Of a stretch of DNA of 50,131 nt, positions 32,304 to 41,396 are shown piece after piece (the stretch's first letter is position 1; every line of letters begins with the position of its first letter). The stretch spans positions 1 to 50,131 of the forward strand of contig DASYRE010000060.1 of NCBI GenBank assembly GCA_036004685.1, read 5' to 3'. This stretch comes from Candidatus Polarisedimenticolia bacterium. Lineage in GTDB: Bacteria > Acidobacteriota > Polarisedimenticolia > Gp22-AA2 > AA152. The notes beneath the pieces were generated by a model that was not told the origin of the DNA, did not search any database, and worked only from the letters and a program-made list of their open reading frames with translations. The position numbers were made by a program, and so were the translations under genes.

Positions 32304-35114
32304 ATGCCAGTTTCGAAATCGCGCGCCAGGGGGCCGGCGGTGATTCTCTCGGTCCTCCTGGCGCTCTCCTCCCTTCCGGCCGGCGACGGGCGCCCCGAGC
32401 CTTCGCGGCCCAAAGTCTCCGCTCCCGAAGAAGCGCTCTACGAACAGGCCCTGGGCCACTACCGCTCCGGGCGGTTCCCCGAGGCGGCGGCGCTGCTCGA
32501 GAAGGGCAGGCAGCGATATCCGCGCAACGCCGGGCTCGCCGCACTGCTCGGCTGGACGCGGCTGCGTCTTGCCGATCTCCCGGGCGCGCGGGCCGCGTTC
32601 GAGTCGGTCCTTTCCGCCGAGCCGCGATCGGCGGACGGCCGGACGGGCCTCGGCTTCGTGGCGCTGCGCCAGAAGCGGATGGCGGAGGCGGAAGCGAATT
32701 TCCTGAAGGCGGTGCAGCTCGATCCGCAGAGCGGCGAAGCGTGGAAGGGCCTGGGGATGGCCCGCCGGAGCCGCGACGATCGGAAGGGGGCGCACGAAGC
32801 GCTGGAGCGCTCCGTCGCGTTGAACCCGCAGGACGCCGAGGCCCGGGCGCTGCTGGCGCAGGTCGCCGGCCCTGACGGGATCCTGGAAGAGCGGCGCGCC
32901 CGCCGCCAGGCCTCGGAAGGCAAGCCGGTCGTCCTGGTTTCGAGGGTAGGCAAGGGGAGGCTCGAAGTCCGGGAGCGCGGCGAGTTCGTCCCCCTGTTTC
33001 TCAAGGGGATCAACCTCGGCACCGCCCTGCCGGGGAAATTCCCGGCGGAGTTCCCCGACGATCCGGCGCTCTACCGCCGCTGGTTCGACCAGATGGGAGA
33101 GATGGGCCTGAACACCGTGCGGCTCTACACGCTCCATCCCCCGTCGCTGTATCGCGCGCTGAAAGAGCATAACGAGGAGCGTCCCGATCGGAAGCTCTGG
33201 CTGGTCCAGGGGGTCTGGACCGAATTGCCCGAGGACGACGACTACGACGGCGAGCGCTTCATGGAGGGTTTCCGCGCCGAGATCCATCGCGTCATCGACG
33301 CCGTGCACGGCAATCTGGAGGTTCCCTCCCGTCCGGGCCACGCGCATGGAGTTTACGACGCCGATCTCTCGGGCGATCTCCTCGCCTACCTCTTGGGACG
33401 GGAGTGGGAGCCCTACTCCGTGGTCGCCTACGAGAAGCGCAAGCCGGCGCGGCCGGCCCATTCCGGCGACTACGTCAGGACTTCGCCTCAGGCGCGCCCC
33501 TTCGAGGCGTGGCTCGCGTCGATCTGCGATCTGACGGCGCGCTACGAGACCGAGCAGTACCGGGTGCAGCATCCGATCGGCTATGTCTCCTGGCCGACGC
33601 TCGATCCGCTGCGCCACCCGACCGAGGCCACGGCACGGGAAGAGACGGCGATCCGCAAAAAGCGCGGCGAGAAGATGTCGGAGCCGATCCTCGAATACGA
33701 CAACGACGCCGTCGACATCGATTCCCTGCACCTCGCGGCCACCGAGAAATTCGCGGCAGGATTCTTCGCTTCCTACCACGCCTATCCCTACTATCCGGAG
33801 TTCATGGTCCTCGATCCCGATTACGGCAAGGCGCGTGACGCCGAGGGGCCGAGCCATTACTTCGGCTATCTGAAGGATCTCAAGGCGCATCACGGCGATC
33901 AGCCCGTCGTGATCGCCGAGTTCGGGGTCCCCACCTCGCGCGGCATCGCGCACCTGCAGCCGGAAGGCCAGCATCACGGCGGGCACAACGCCGTGGAGCA
34001 GGGGAAGATCGACGCGCGGCTGTTCCGGGACATCCACGACGCCGGCCTGGCCGGGGGAATCCTGTTCTCGTGGATGGACGAGTGGTTCAAGCGCAACTGG
34101 CTGGTCATGCCCTTCGAAGCACCGCCCGAGCGTAAGCCGTTCTGGCTCAACGCTCTGGATGCCGAGGAGAACTATGGCATCCTGGGCGCCTATCCCGGCC
34201 GGCGGGGCTGGAAGATCGTGCTCGACGGGAAGGGAGAGGACTGGGCCTCCGTGCGGCCGCTCTATATAGATGATGCAGCCCGGGCAGGCGAAAAAACGAC
34301 GAAACAGGGCTTCCACCGCTTGCGCGGATTCCGCGTGACCTCGGACGAGGCCTACATCTACATGAGGCTCGACCTCGATGCCGGATCGGGCGCGCCGGAC
34401 TGGTCGGCTTCACAGTACTGGGTGGGAATCGACACCTACGACGCGCAGCGCGGCGATCACCGGTTTCCCAATCCGGCGAACGTCACCACCCCCGCCGGGA
34501 TGGAGTTCCTGCTGCAGATCGCCGGAGAGAAGAGCCGCCTCCTGGTGAGCCGTCCCTACGACCTGTTCACCAACCGGAACCGGCGGCCCTACCGTTCCGT
34601 CGAAGGGCATCGAGGCGACTTCATCGAGATCGAGGTGTTCACGAACCGGGATCGGTATGGCCGGGACGGCACCTACTTCCCTCCCCAGGGTTACAGCCGC
34701 AGCCCGCTGCGGCGCGGATCGCTCGATCCCGCGTCGGCCGATTACGACACCCTGGCCGATTGGATCGAAAGCCCCGCCGGCGACCTGATCGAAGTGCGGA
34801 TCCCGTGGGGACTCCTCAACGTGACCGACCCCTCGTCGCACCAGGTGGTCCACGAGGAGGCGCCGCGCACGGGGCTGGTCGCCACGCGCCGGACCGAAAG
34901 CTTCCGGTTTCACCTGCTCTCGCTGCAAGGCAAGGGAGGCGCCTGGAGCGTGGTGGATCGCTTCCCGCGGGAAGCGCGGCCGGCGCTCGCGAGCTTCCCC
35001 ACGTTTCGCTGGCCCGGCTGGGAGGAGCCGACGTACCACCTGAGGCTCAAGGAAGGCTACGGTATTCTCAAAGAGGCGCTCAAGGACATTCCGGAGCATG
35101 ACGATGCGAATTAG
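32304..35114 (+). CDS. exported TPR / TIM-barrel glycosidase-like protein
   Basis: This 936-residue protein starts with a signal peptide (AVILSVLLALSSLPAGDG). Four or so TPR units follow (about 43-190; for example ALGHYRSGRFPEAAALLEKG). A (beta/alpha)8 glycosidase-like domain (about 205-600) has FLKGINLGTALPG, GLNTVRLYTLHPP and VVIAEFGVPTSRG, whose E539 fits the nucleophile of clan-A hydrolases. GGILFSWMDEWFKRNW is the last barrel strand. The C-terminal third (about 620-930), with YIYMRLDLDAGSG and YWVGIDTYDAQRGDHRFP, resembles a carbohydrate-binding or DOMON/CBM9-like fold. In context it probably trims or binds the secreted polysaccharide in the periplasm. Specificity is unknown. It overlaps the next gene by 17 bp. 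Confidence 0.75.
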   Translation: MPVSKSRARGPAVILSVLLALSSLPAGDGRPEPSRPKVSAPEEALYEQALGHYRSGRFPEAAALLEKGRQRYPRNAGLAALLGWTRLRLADLPGARAAFESVLSAEPRSADGRTGLGFVALRQKRMAEAEANFLKAVQLDPQSGEAWKGLGMARRSRDDRKGAHEALERSVALNPQDAEARALLAQVAGPDGILEERRARRQASEGKPVVLVSRVGKGRLEVRERGEFVPLFLKGINLGTALPGKFPAEFPDDPALYRRWFDQMGEMGLNTVRLYTLHPPSLYRALKEHNEERPDRKLWLVQGVWTELPEDDDYDGERFMEGFRAEIHRVIDAVHGNLEVPSRPGHAHGVYDADLSGDLLAYLLGREWEPYSVVAYEKRKPARPAHSGDYVRTSPQARPFEAWLASICDLTARYETEQYRVQHPIGYVSWPTLDPLRHPTEATAREETAIRKKRGEKMSEPILEYDNDAVDIDSLHLAATEKFAAGFFASYHAYPYYPEFMVLDPDYGKARDAEGPSHYFGYLKDLKAHHGDQPVVIAEFGVPTSRGIAHLQPEGQHHGGHNAVEQGKIDARLFRDIHDAGLAGGILFSWMDEWFKRNWLVMPFEAPPERKPFWLNALDAEENYGILGAYPGRRGWKIVLDGKGEDWASVRPLYIDDAARAGEKTTKQGFHRLRGFRVTSDEAYIYMRLDLDAGSGAPDWSASQYWVGIDTYDAQRGDHRFPNPANVTTPAGMEFLLQIAGEKSRLLVSRPYDLFTNRNRRPYRSVEGHRGDFIEIEVFTNRDRYGRDGTYFPPQGYSRSPLRRGSLDPASADYDTLADWIESPAGDLIEVRIPWGLLNVTDPSSHQVVHEEAPRTGLVATRRTESFRFHLLSLQGKGGAWSVVDRFPREARPALASFPTFRWPGWEEPTYHLRLKEGYGILKEALKDIPEHDDAN

Positions 35115-36738
35115 GTGGCTCCCGGTCCTGCTGCTCGCCGCCTCCCTCGCCGCGCCGCCCGGTCTCGCGGCGGGCGATCTGAAATCCCAGGCCGAGGAGG
35201 CTTTCCGGAACGACCGGTACGCCGAGGCGATCGAGCTCTACCGCAAGATCCTGGCGGACTCCCCGAGAGACACCTTCGCGCTCAAGCGCCTGGCGCTGGT
35301 CCTCTCCTGGGAGAACCGCCTCGACGAGTCGATCGACGCCTATGGGCGGCTGCTGTCGATCGATCCCTCGGACGACGAGGCGAAGCGGGAGCTGGCCAAG
35401 ATCGAGTCGTGGGACGGGCGCTTCTCCGATTCGGAAGAACACTACCGGAGCCTGATCCAGACGCACCCCTCCGACGCCTCCCTCAAGCTGAGCCTGGCGG
35501 AAATCCTCGGCTGGCAGGGAAAGATGAAAGAGGCGCGGGCGATCTACCAGCCTCTGATCGACGCGAAGGACCACGCCGTCGAGGCGGCGGCCGGAATGGG
35601 CGACGTCGCGGCGTGGGAGGGCAAGCTGGAGGAGGCCGCCCGCTGGTACCGCCAGGTGCTGAAAGCCGATCCCAACAACGAGAAGGCGAGCGTCGGGCTC
35701 GCCCGCGTCCACCACGAGCAGGGCAAGGATCGGTTGGCGGTGATGGAAGTGGACCGGGCGGTGGAGAAGTTTCCGAAGAGCCGCGAGGCGAAGAAGGCAC
35801 TTCGCGAGATCCACGATCCCCTGCGTTCCTTCCTGACCGCCTCCTTCGACCGGATCCTCGACACCGATTCGAACGACCTGAAGATCGGCCGGCTCGATTT
35901 CAACGTCCATCCCGATCCCCAGACCACCCTGGACGTCGTGCTGTCGCACTACGATGCCGCCTTCCGGTGCGACGTCGCGGGCCATTGCCCGGGCGCGGTC
36001 GTGAACCGGGACGCCGACACCCAGGGCGACTCGCTGACCCTGGTCTACGGCACGCGCTTCAGCGACATCCTGTTTCTCAACGGCCGGATCGGCGCCGACC
36101 GCCAGGAAAGCTTTGACGGCGACGACCTGACCCGCCTGGTGGGCGGGGCCTCCTTCGACGTCTACCCGATTCAGAACATGGGCTTCGGCGGCAGCGCCAG
36201 CCGCGAATCGCTCTTCGACACCGCCCGGCTGATCGACCAGCACCTCCGGCTGCACGCCCTCAACGGCCGGTACGACTGGCGGATCACGCCGCGCTGGCGC
36301 TGGCGCGTGAGCGCCCAGCACGCCTGGTTTTCGGACGACAACGAGCGGAACGTCGGCGCCACCTCGCTCGAGTGGATCGTGCCGCTGCCCCGGCCGCGCC
36401 TCCGCCTCACCTATGCCTCGCGATGGCTCGCCTACGACAAGGATCTCGACGACGGGTACTTCGATCCGCGCCGCTTCTGGGCCAACCTTCTCACCGCCTC
36501 CGTCGCCGGCGATTTCCATCACCGGAGCTTCTACTACTCCGCGGACGTGACGGGGGGGTTCCAGACCATCAACCGCGGGAATCGGGACTCCGTCTTCGGC
36601 TTCGAGCTGCTCGGGGGATGGAACGCCGCCCGCCACCTCGCCTTCGAGGCCACCTACGGCAAGACCAACTACGCCCAGCAAATCGCGACGGGCTTCGAAA
36701 GCCATCACTACGGCTTCCTCCTGAAGATCATCTTTTGA
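35098..36738 (+). CDS. TPR / outer-membrane beta-barrel protein (YaiO-like)
   Basis: The 546-residue protein has a signal peptide (WLPVLLLAASLAAPPGLAAG) and about six TPR repeats (35-235; AEEAFRNDRYAEAIELYRKI and similar). A C-terminal barrel (about 245-546) of alternating aromatic strands ends YGFLLKIIF, with the terminal phenylalanine needed for barrel insertion. This layout matches YaiO- or PgaA-like export proteins that guide a polysaccharide through the outer membrane. The gene overlaps the upstream glycosidase gene and leads into the CheY-like gene after 22 bp, so it is part of one operon. Confidence 0.85.
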   Translation: MTMRIRWLPVLLLAASLAAPPGLAAGDLKSQAEEAFRNDRYAEAIELYRKILADSPRDTFALKRLALVLSWENRLDESIDAYGRLLSIDPSDDEAKRELAKIESWDGRFSDSEEHYRSLIQTHPSDASLKLSLAEILGWQGKMKEARAIYQPLIDAKDHAVEAAAGMGDVAAWEGKLEEAARWYRQVLKADPNNEKASVGLARVHHEQGKDRLAVMEVDRAVEKFPKSREAKKALREIHDPLRSFLTASFDRILDTDSNDLKIGRLDFNVHPDPQTTLDVVLSHYDAAFRCDVAGHCPGAVVNRDADTQGDSLTLVYGTRFSDILFLNGRIGADRQESFDGDDLTRLVGGASFDVYPIQNMGFGGSASRESLFDTARLIDQHLRLHALNGRYDWRITPRWRWRVSAQHAWFSDDNERNVGATSLEWIVPLPRPRLRLTYASRWLAYDKDLDDGYFDPRRFWANLLTASVAGDFHHRSFYYSADVTGGFQTINRGNRDSVFGFELLGGWNAARHLAFEATYGKTNYAQQIATGFESHHYGFLLKIIF

Positions 36739-36760
36739 GGGAGAGAAAGGACTTTTTCCG

Positions 36761-37150
36761 ATGAGCCACCCGAAAATCCTGGTCGCCGACGACGACAGCA
36801 CCATCCGACGCTTCATCGTCACCCTGCTCGCCGATCGAGGCTATGAGATTCACGAAGCGGTCGACGGGGAGCAAGCCTTCAAGGTGGCGGAGAGCGTGAA
36901 GCCCGACCTGATGCTCCTGGATCTCATCATGCCCTACCGCGACGGCTTCGACGTCCTGTACGACCTCAAGCACGATCCCGCGACGTCGGAAATCCCGATC
37001 ATCATCATGTCGGTGAAGGACCGCGAAGAGGAGATCGTCAAGGGGCTGAACATGGGCGCCGAGGACTACGTCGTGAAGCCTTTCAACTCGCTCGAGCTGG
37101 TGGCCCGGGTGAGGAAGATTCTGGAGCGGGAGAACCGCCGGGCGGGGTGA
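36761..37150 (+). CDS. CheY-like response regulator (receiver only)
   Basis: A stand-alone receiver domain of 129 residues: ILVADDDSTIRR (acidic pocket), the phosphorylatable D54 in LMLLDLIMP, S in IIIMSVKD and the conserved lysine in YVVKPFN. There is no output domain and no kinase nearby. Located between the barrel and the HEAT-repeat genes, it probably switches polysaccharide synthesis by protein contact. AGAAAGGA precedes the ATG. Confidence 0.92.
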   Translation: MSHPKILVADDDSTIRRFIVTLLADRGYEIHEAVDGEQAFKVAESVKPDLMLLDLIMPYRDGFDVLYDLKHDPATSEIPIIIMSVKDREEEIVKGLNMGAEDYVVKPFNSLELVARVRKILERENRRAG

Positions 37151-37154
37151 AGCG

Positions 37155-38399
37155 GTGGAGAACATGTCCGAGATTCTCATCCGGGCGCTCTGGATCCTGG
37201 GCGGCGTCCTGTTCTTCCTGTCGATCTACATCATCGCCAACAAGGCGCTGCGGGAGACGACGGAGCGGCGGGTCGCCTGGATGCGCGGCGAGCTCGAGCC
37301 GAAGGTCCTGGAGTACCTGAACGGCAAGGGAGAGCGGCTGGGCGCCGTGCTTCCTCCCCTCGGCCGGACCGAGCGGCGGGTGGTGGAAGAGGTGCTCCTC
37401 GACAACGGGCGGTTCCTCAAGGGGAACGCCCGCGATCGGATCACTGCCGCGTGCGAGGATCTGGGCTACGTGCGGGATCGGACGCGCCAGCTCAAGAGCT
37501 CCCGCTGGTGGAGGCGCGCCGAGGCCGCCGAGAAGCTCGGCACGATGAAGAGCCCGAAGGCCACCGCGGAGCTCATCGCCCTGATGCGCGACGAGATGCC
37601 CGAGGTCCGGATGCGGGCGGCCCGCGCCCTCGGACAGTTGGAGACGCGCAGCAGCGTCAAGCCCCTCATAGGGACCCTCCAGGATCCCAACCGGTGGTCG
37701 GCGCTGCGCATCGCCGACATCCTGGCCGGGATGGGGCCCGAGGCGGCCGACGAGCTGGTCGAGAGCTTCGCCACCCTTCCGGCCAAGGCCCGCGTGGCGG
37801 CCGTCGACTGCCTGGGGCGCGTGAAGAGCCACCGCGCCGCGGGGCTGCTCATCAAGCTCCTGTCGGATCCCGACCGCGACCTCCGCGCCCGCGCAGCCCA
37901 TTCCCTCGGCCTGATCGGCGACCCGAACTTCACGCCCGACCTGCAGAGGGCGCTCAAGGACCCCGCCTGGCCGGTGCGGGCCATGGCGGCCAAGGCCCTC
38001 GGGAAGCTGGGGCGCCCCGAGGCGGTGGCGCCGCTCTTCGACCTCCTCAAGGACCGTGAGTGGTGGGTGAGAATCAACGCGGCCGAAGGGCTCCGGTCGA
38101 TGGGCGACCGCGGCCTCGCCGCTCTGGTGAACGCCATCGACTCCGAGGATCGCTACGCCCGCCACGCCGCCGTGGCCACCCTGGAAGGGGCCGGCGTGCT
38201 CGATCAATACGTGGAGAAGCTCGTCTCGGCGGACGAGCAGGAGCGCGAGGCGGCGCTGACTCTCATCCGGAAGATCGTGGCGGCGGAGCGCACCGACCAC
38301 CTGATGCAGGCGGCGTCGCGGCATGCCCAGGAGAAGGTGCGGGAGCAGCTGGCGCGCCTTCTCGCCCCCGGCGACGTGAAAGTGCAGGTGAAGGCGTGA
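37155..38399 (+). CDS. membrane-anchored HEAT-repeat protein
   Basis: A 414-residue protein with one N-terminal membrane helix (ALWILGGVLFFLSIYIIANK) and a long cytoplasmic array of HEAT-like repeats from about residue 115 on. Examples are VRMRAARALGQLETRSSVKP, LRARAAHSLGLIGDPNFTPD and VRAMAAKALGKLGRPEAVAP. Such solenoids bind other proteins. The start may be GTG 37155 or ATG 37164. It lies five bases after the receiver gene, and its stop overlaps the synthase start as GTGA. I infer that it couples the receiver to the synthase at the inner membrane. Confidence 0.85.
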   Translation: MENMSEILIRALWILGGVLFFLSIYIIANKALRETTERRVAWMRGELEPKVLEYLNGKGERLGAVLPPLGRTERRVVEEVLLDNGRFLKGNARDRITAACEDLGYVRDRTRQLKSSRWWRRAEAAEKLGTMKSPKATAELIALMRDEMPEVRMRAARALGQLETRSSVKPLIGTLQDPNRWSALRIADILAGMGPEAADELVESFATLPAKARVAAVDCLGRVKSHRAAGLLIKLLSDPDRDLRARAAHSLGLIGDPNFTPDLQRALKDPAWPVRAMAAKALGKLGRPEAVAPLFDLLKDREWWVRINAAEGLRSMGDRGLAALVNAIDSEDRYARHAAVATLEGAGVLDQYVEKLVSADEQEREAALTLIRKIVAAERTDHLMQAASRHAQEKVREQLARLLAPGDVKVQVKA

Positions 38400-39859
38400 T
38401 CTTCCTTTCGCTCTTTCTCTCCATCGACTGGCACCAGCTTCTGCTGCAATCGGTCGTCGGCTTCAACCGCTACGTCCTCTATTATTTCCTCACGCTCAAC
38501 ACCGTCTACCTGCTGCTGTTCATCGTCTCGCTCTTCGAGGTGGTCCGCTTCGTCCGCCGGACCTTCTTCTCGGACTACCAACAGATCCTCAAATCCGAGA
38601 TGACCTGGCCGATCTCGATCATCGTTCCGGCTCACAACGAGGAGCGCGGCATCGTGGAGACGGTCCGGTCGCTGCTGCAGCTCAACTACGGCGAGTTCGA
38701 GGTCCTGGTGGTCAACGACGGATCCAAGGACAACACCCTGGAGCGGCTCGTCCGTGCCTTCGACTTGAGGAAGACCGACCGGATCTACCGGCGGACCCTG
38801 CCGACGGCCCGGGTGAGGGGCATCTACGCGTCGCTCGAAGTCCCGAACCTGGTCGTCGTCGACAAGGAGCAGGGGGGGAAGTCCGACGCCCTCAACACCG
38901 GCATCAACCTCTCCCGGTACCCCCTCTTCTGCTCGGTGGACGCCGACTCGGTCATCGAGGAGAACGCACTGCTGCGCGTCGTCAAGCCCTTCATGGAGCA
39001 TCCGGAGGAGATGGTGGCGGTGGGCGGCATCGTCCGAATCGTCAACGGCTGCGAGGTGCGGGACGGCCGGGTGGTCCGCATCTCCCTGCCGCGCAAGGCG
39101 CTGCCCGTGTTCCAGGTCGTGGAGTACTTGAGAGCCTTCCTCTCCGGGCGGATCGGCTGGAGCGTCCTGCGGTCCCTGCTCATCATCTCCGGGGCCTTCG
39201 GGCTGTACAAGAAGAGCGACGTGGTGGCGGTGGGCGGCTATGATTCCTTCACCGACACCGAGGACCTGGAGCTGGTCGTGAAGCTCCACGAGCACCTCAA
39301 GAAGCAGAAGACCAAATACCGCATCGTCTTCGTCCCGGATCCCGTCTGCTGGACCGAGGTCCCGGAGCGGTTCAAGACGCTCCTCTTGCAGCGCAACCGC
39401 TGGCATCGCGGCATGCTCCAGTCGTTCTCCCGCCACTGGCGGATGCTCCTGAACCCGCGTTACGGCGTCATCGGCACCGTGGCCCTCCCTTACTTCCTGC
39501 TCTTCGAAGTGCTGGGGCCGTTCGTCGAGGTGCTCGGCTACCTGAGCGTCATCCTCGCCTACTTCCTCGGGATCCTGAACATGGAGTTCTTCCTCCTCTT
39601 CCTGCTCGTGGCCATCTTCTACGGGGTGTTCCTGTCGATCGCGGCGGTCCTGCTGGAGGAGATCTCCTTCCGACGCTATCCCGCCTGGGAGGACCTGGCA
39701 CGCCTCATCTGGTACGCCGTCTGGGAGAACCTCGGCTTCCGCCAGCTCCTCGCCCTGTTCAAAGTGAAGGCCTTCTTCGACTTCATCCTCCGCCGGCGGC
39801 GCTGGGGAGAGATGGGCCACCGCGGCTTCCAGCCGGCCGCCCCGGTGGCCTACCGGTAA
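38396..39859 (+). CDS. processive GT2 polysaccharide synthase
   Basis: A 487-residue membrane glycosyltransferase starting with a GTG at 38396 that overlaps the HEAT gene stop; the longer upstream frame is a shadow. N-terminal helix YLLLFIVSLFEVVRFV, then the GT-A domain: ISIIVPAHNEERGIVETV, VNDGSKDNTL, DADS (about residue 182), the TED motif (about 288) and QRNRW (332-336), the QxxRW site of processive beta-glycan synthases. C-terminal helices follow (LPYFLLFEVLGPFVEVLGYL, FFLLFLLVAIFYGVFLSIAA). It resembles PgaC/IcaA- and cellulose-type synthases. The sugar cannot be told from sequence. There is no PilZ domain, so a c-di-GMP switch is not evident. Confidence 0.92.
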   Translation: MIFLSLFLSIDWHQLLLQSVVGFNRYVLYYFLTLNTVYLLLFIVSLFEVVRFVRRTFFSDYQQILKSEMTWPISIIVPAHNEERGIVETVRSLLQLNYGEFEVLVVNDGSKDNTLERLVRAFDLRKTDRIYRRTLPTARVRGIYASLEVPNLVVVDKEQGGKSDALNTGINLSRYPLFCSVDADSVIEENALLRVVKPFMEHPEEMVAVGGIVRIVNGCEVRDGRVVRISLPRKALPVFQVVEYLRAFLSGRIGWSVLRSLLIISGAFGLYKKSDVVAVGGYDSFTDTEDLELVVKLHEHLKKQKTKYRIVFVPDPVCWTEVPERFKTLLLQRNRWHRGMLQSFSRHWRMLLNPRYGVIGTVALPYFLLFEVLGPFVEVLGYLSVILAYFLGILNMEFFLLFLLVAIFYGVFLSIAAVLLEEISFRRYPAWEDLARLIWYAVWENLGFRQLLALFKVKAFFDFILRRRRWGEMGHRGFQPAAPVAYR

Positions 39860-40127
39860 GAGGAGGCAGAGGCCTCCCTTCAGGTGCCGTTGGCCGTGCC
39901 GCTGCGACCGGCATCGACCGCCGGCGCGCGGCATGCGGCTCCCGGGCTCCTGCCTCATTCCATCACTTGCCCATGGAAATCCCGGCCCTCGATCGGCTAC
40001 ATTATCGGGCGCTCCGAAGGGTCGCGCTGCAGTCGGGGACGCCTTCGGCGGCGACAGCCCAAGGTTTCCGCGACGACCTCGCGCCGGAATTGGCGGCGCG
40101 ACGGCATGGGAAAGGTGGCAACGGGCC

Positions 40128-40484
40128 ATGGCGAGATTGATCGACGCCCCGAAGGTGATCGAAGCCGCCGGGAACAAGCCGAAGCGGATCGAGGAGTTCA
40201 TCGGACGCGTCAACAGCGGCACGGCGGCGGTGAGCGTCGCTCGGATGAAGAGCCCCCCGGGCTGGGAAGAGCCGGGGCAGACGCCGGAGTTCGATGAGTT
40301 CACCCTGGTGCTCGCCGGCTCCCTGCGGGTCGAGACGAAACAGGGGTTTCTGGAGGTCGGGGCCGGCCAGGCGGTCGAGACGCGCGCCGGAGAATGGGTC
40401 CGTTACAGCACTCCCGAAGGGGCGGAATACGTGGCGGTCTGCATCCCTGCCTTTTCCCCGGCCACGGTCCACCGGGACTCCTGA
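40128..40484 (+). CDS. cupin-domain protein
   Basis: A 118-residue single-domain beta barrel starting at ATG 40128 (MARLIDAPKVIEAAGNKPKR). The cupin features are GWEEPGQTPEFDEFTLVLAG, LRVETKQGFLEVGAGQAVET and AEYVAVCIPAF. Metal-binding histidines of the classic motif are largely missing, with E and D in their place. Function is unknown. The 268 bases before it, after the synthase gene, hold no recognisable gene. Confidence 0.75.
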   Translation: MARLIDAPKVIEAAGNKPKRIEEFIGRVNSGTAAVSVARMKSPPGWEEPGQTPEFDEFTLVLAGSLRVETKQGFLEVGAGQAVETRAGEWVRYSTPEGAEYVAVCIPAFSPATVHRDS

Positions 40485-40642
40485 CTCTTCCCGCGAATTC
40501 AATTCGTGAAACCGCTGCTCATTCCGCGTCGCGGCGATTGCCCCGGACCGCCCCCTCGAAGTATATTCAGCGCTCCCCCAAAGCTCGAAAGGCCTGATTC
40601 AAGGCGATCTGGGCCCAATTCCCCCCGGGGGCGGAGCGGAAC

Positions 40643-41002
40643 GTGGAAAAAGTGAACCTGGCGGAAAAGCTCGGACAGTTTGCCGAACACTGGCAGCCGA
40701 AAATCGTCGGCGAGCTCGATGGGTTCATGATGAAGCTCGTCAAGTTCCAGGGCGAGTTCGTCTGGCACAAACATGATAGAGAAGACGAGCTGTTCCTGGT
40801 CCTCGAGGGCCGCCTGTCGATGCGGCTCCGGGATCGGACGATCGACCTGGAGTCCGGGGAATTCCTCATCGTACCGAAAGGAGTGGAGCACCTTCCGGTC
40901 GCCGAGAAGGAGGTCCACGTGCTTCTCTTCGAGCCCTCTTCTACCCTGAACACCGGCAACGTGCGCAACGCGCGGACCATCGACGCGCCCGAACGGATTT
41001 GA
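40643..41002 (+). CDS. cupin-domain protein, mannose-6-phosphate-isomerase-like
   Basis: The 119-residue protein shows a classic cupin: FVWHKHDREDELFLVLEGRL (motif 1, with H, H, E as metal ligands) and GEFLIVPKGVEHLPVAEKEV (motif 2, histidine in GVEH). It starts MEKVNLAEKLGQFAEHWQPK. Proteins of this kind act as small isomerases or as uncharacterised metal-binding proteins in the cytoplasm. It is followed closely by a DUF4242 gene. Confidence 0.88.
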   Translation: MEKVNLAEKLGQFAEHWQPKIVGELDGFMMKLVKFQGEFVWHKHDREDELFLVLEGRLSMRLRDRTIDLESGEFLIVPKGVEHLPVAEKEVHVLLFEPSSTLNTGNVRNARTIDAPERI

Positions 41003-41031
41003 TTCGAACCCTGACCAAGGAGGAACCGGCC

Positions 41032-41304
41032 ATGCCCAAGTACGTCATCGAGCGCGAGCTTCCCGGGGCGGGAAAGCTCACCCCGGAGCAGCTGCACTCC
41101 GTCGCCCAGAAATCGTGCGGTGTCATCCGGGAAATCGGCCCGCAGATTCAATGGATCCAGAGCTACGTCACCGACGACAAGATCTATTGCGTCTACATCG
41201 CGCCGGATGAGGATACGGTCCGCAAGCACGCCCAGATGGGCGGCTTCCCGGCCAACCGTGTCTCCCAGGTCCGGGCGATCTTCGACCCGACGACTTCGGA
41301 GTAA
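41032..41304 (+). CDS. DUF4242 / SCO4226-like nickel-binding protein
   Basis: A 90-residue protein: MPKYVIERELPGAGKLTPEQ, then SYVTDDKIYCVYIAPDEDTV and HAQMGGFPANRVSQVRAIFD. This is the DUF4242 pattern; the SCO4226 relative binds nickel. The start at 41032 is fixed by AAGGAGGA upstream; the frame from 40999 overlaps the previous gene without need. Confidence 0.88.
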   Translation: MPKYVIERELPGAGKLTPEQLHSVAQKSCGVIREIGPQIQWIQSYVTDDKIYCVYIAPDEDTVRKHAQMGGFPANRVSQVRAIFDPTTSE

Positions 41305-41396
41305 GGGGGCCGCTGCGAGCGATTCGCGGTTCGCGGCGCCGGGGCCGCCACCCTCCCGGCGGCGACCTGGAGATAAGAGAGGCAGGGCGTTGAAGC

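Noticed and set aside
32014-34316. Long minus-strand frames opposite the first exopolysaccharide gene
   Set aside because: Arginine- and proline-rich shadows; the plus strand has TPR and glycosidase domains and a promoter.
38204-40303. 699-codon minus-strand frame opposite the GT2 synthase
   Set aside because: Shadow frame with low-complexity composition; the plus-strand genes have full domain matches.
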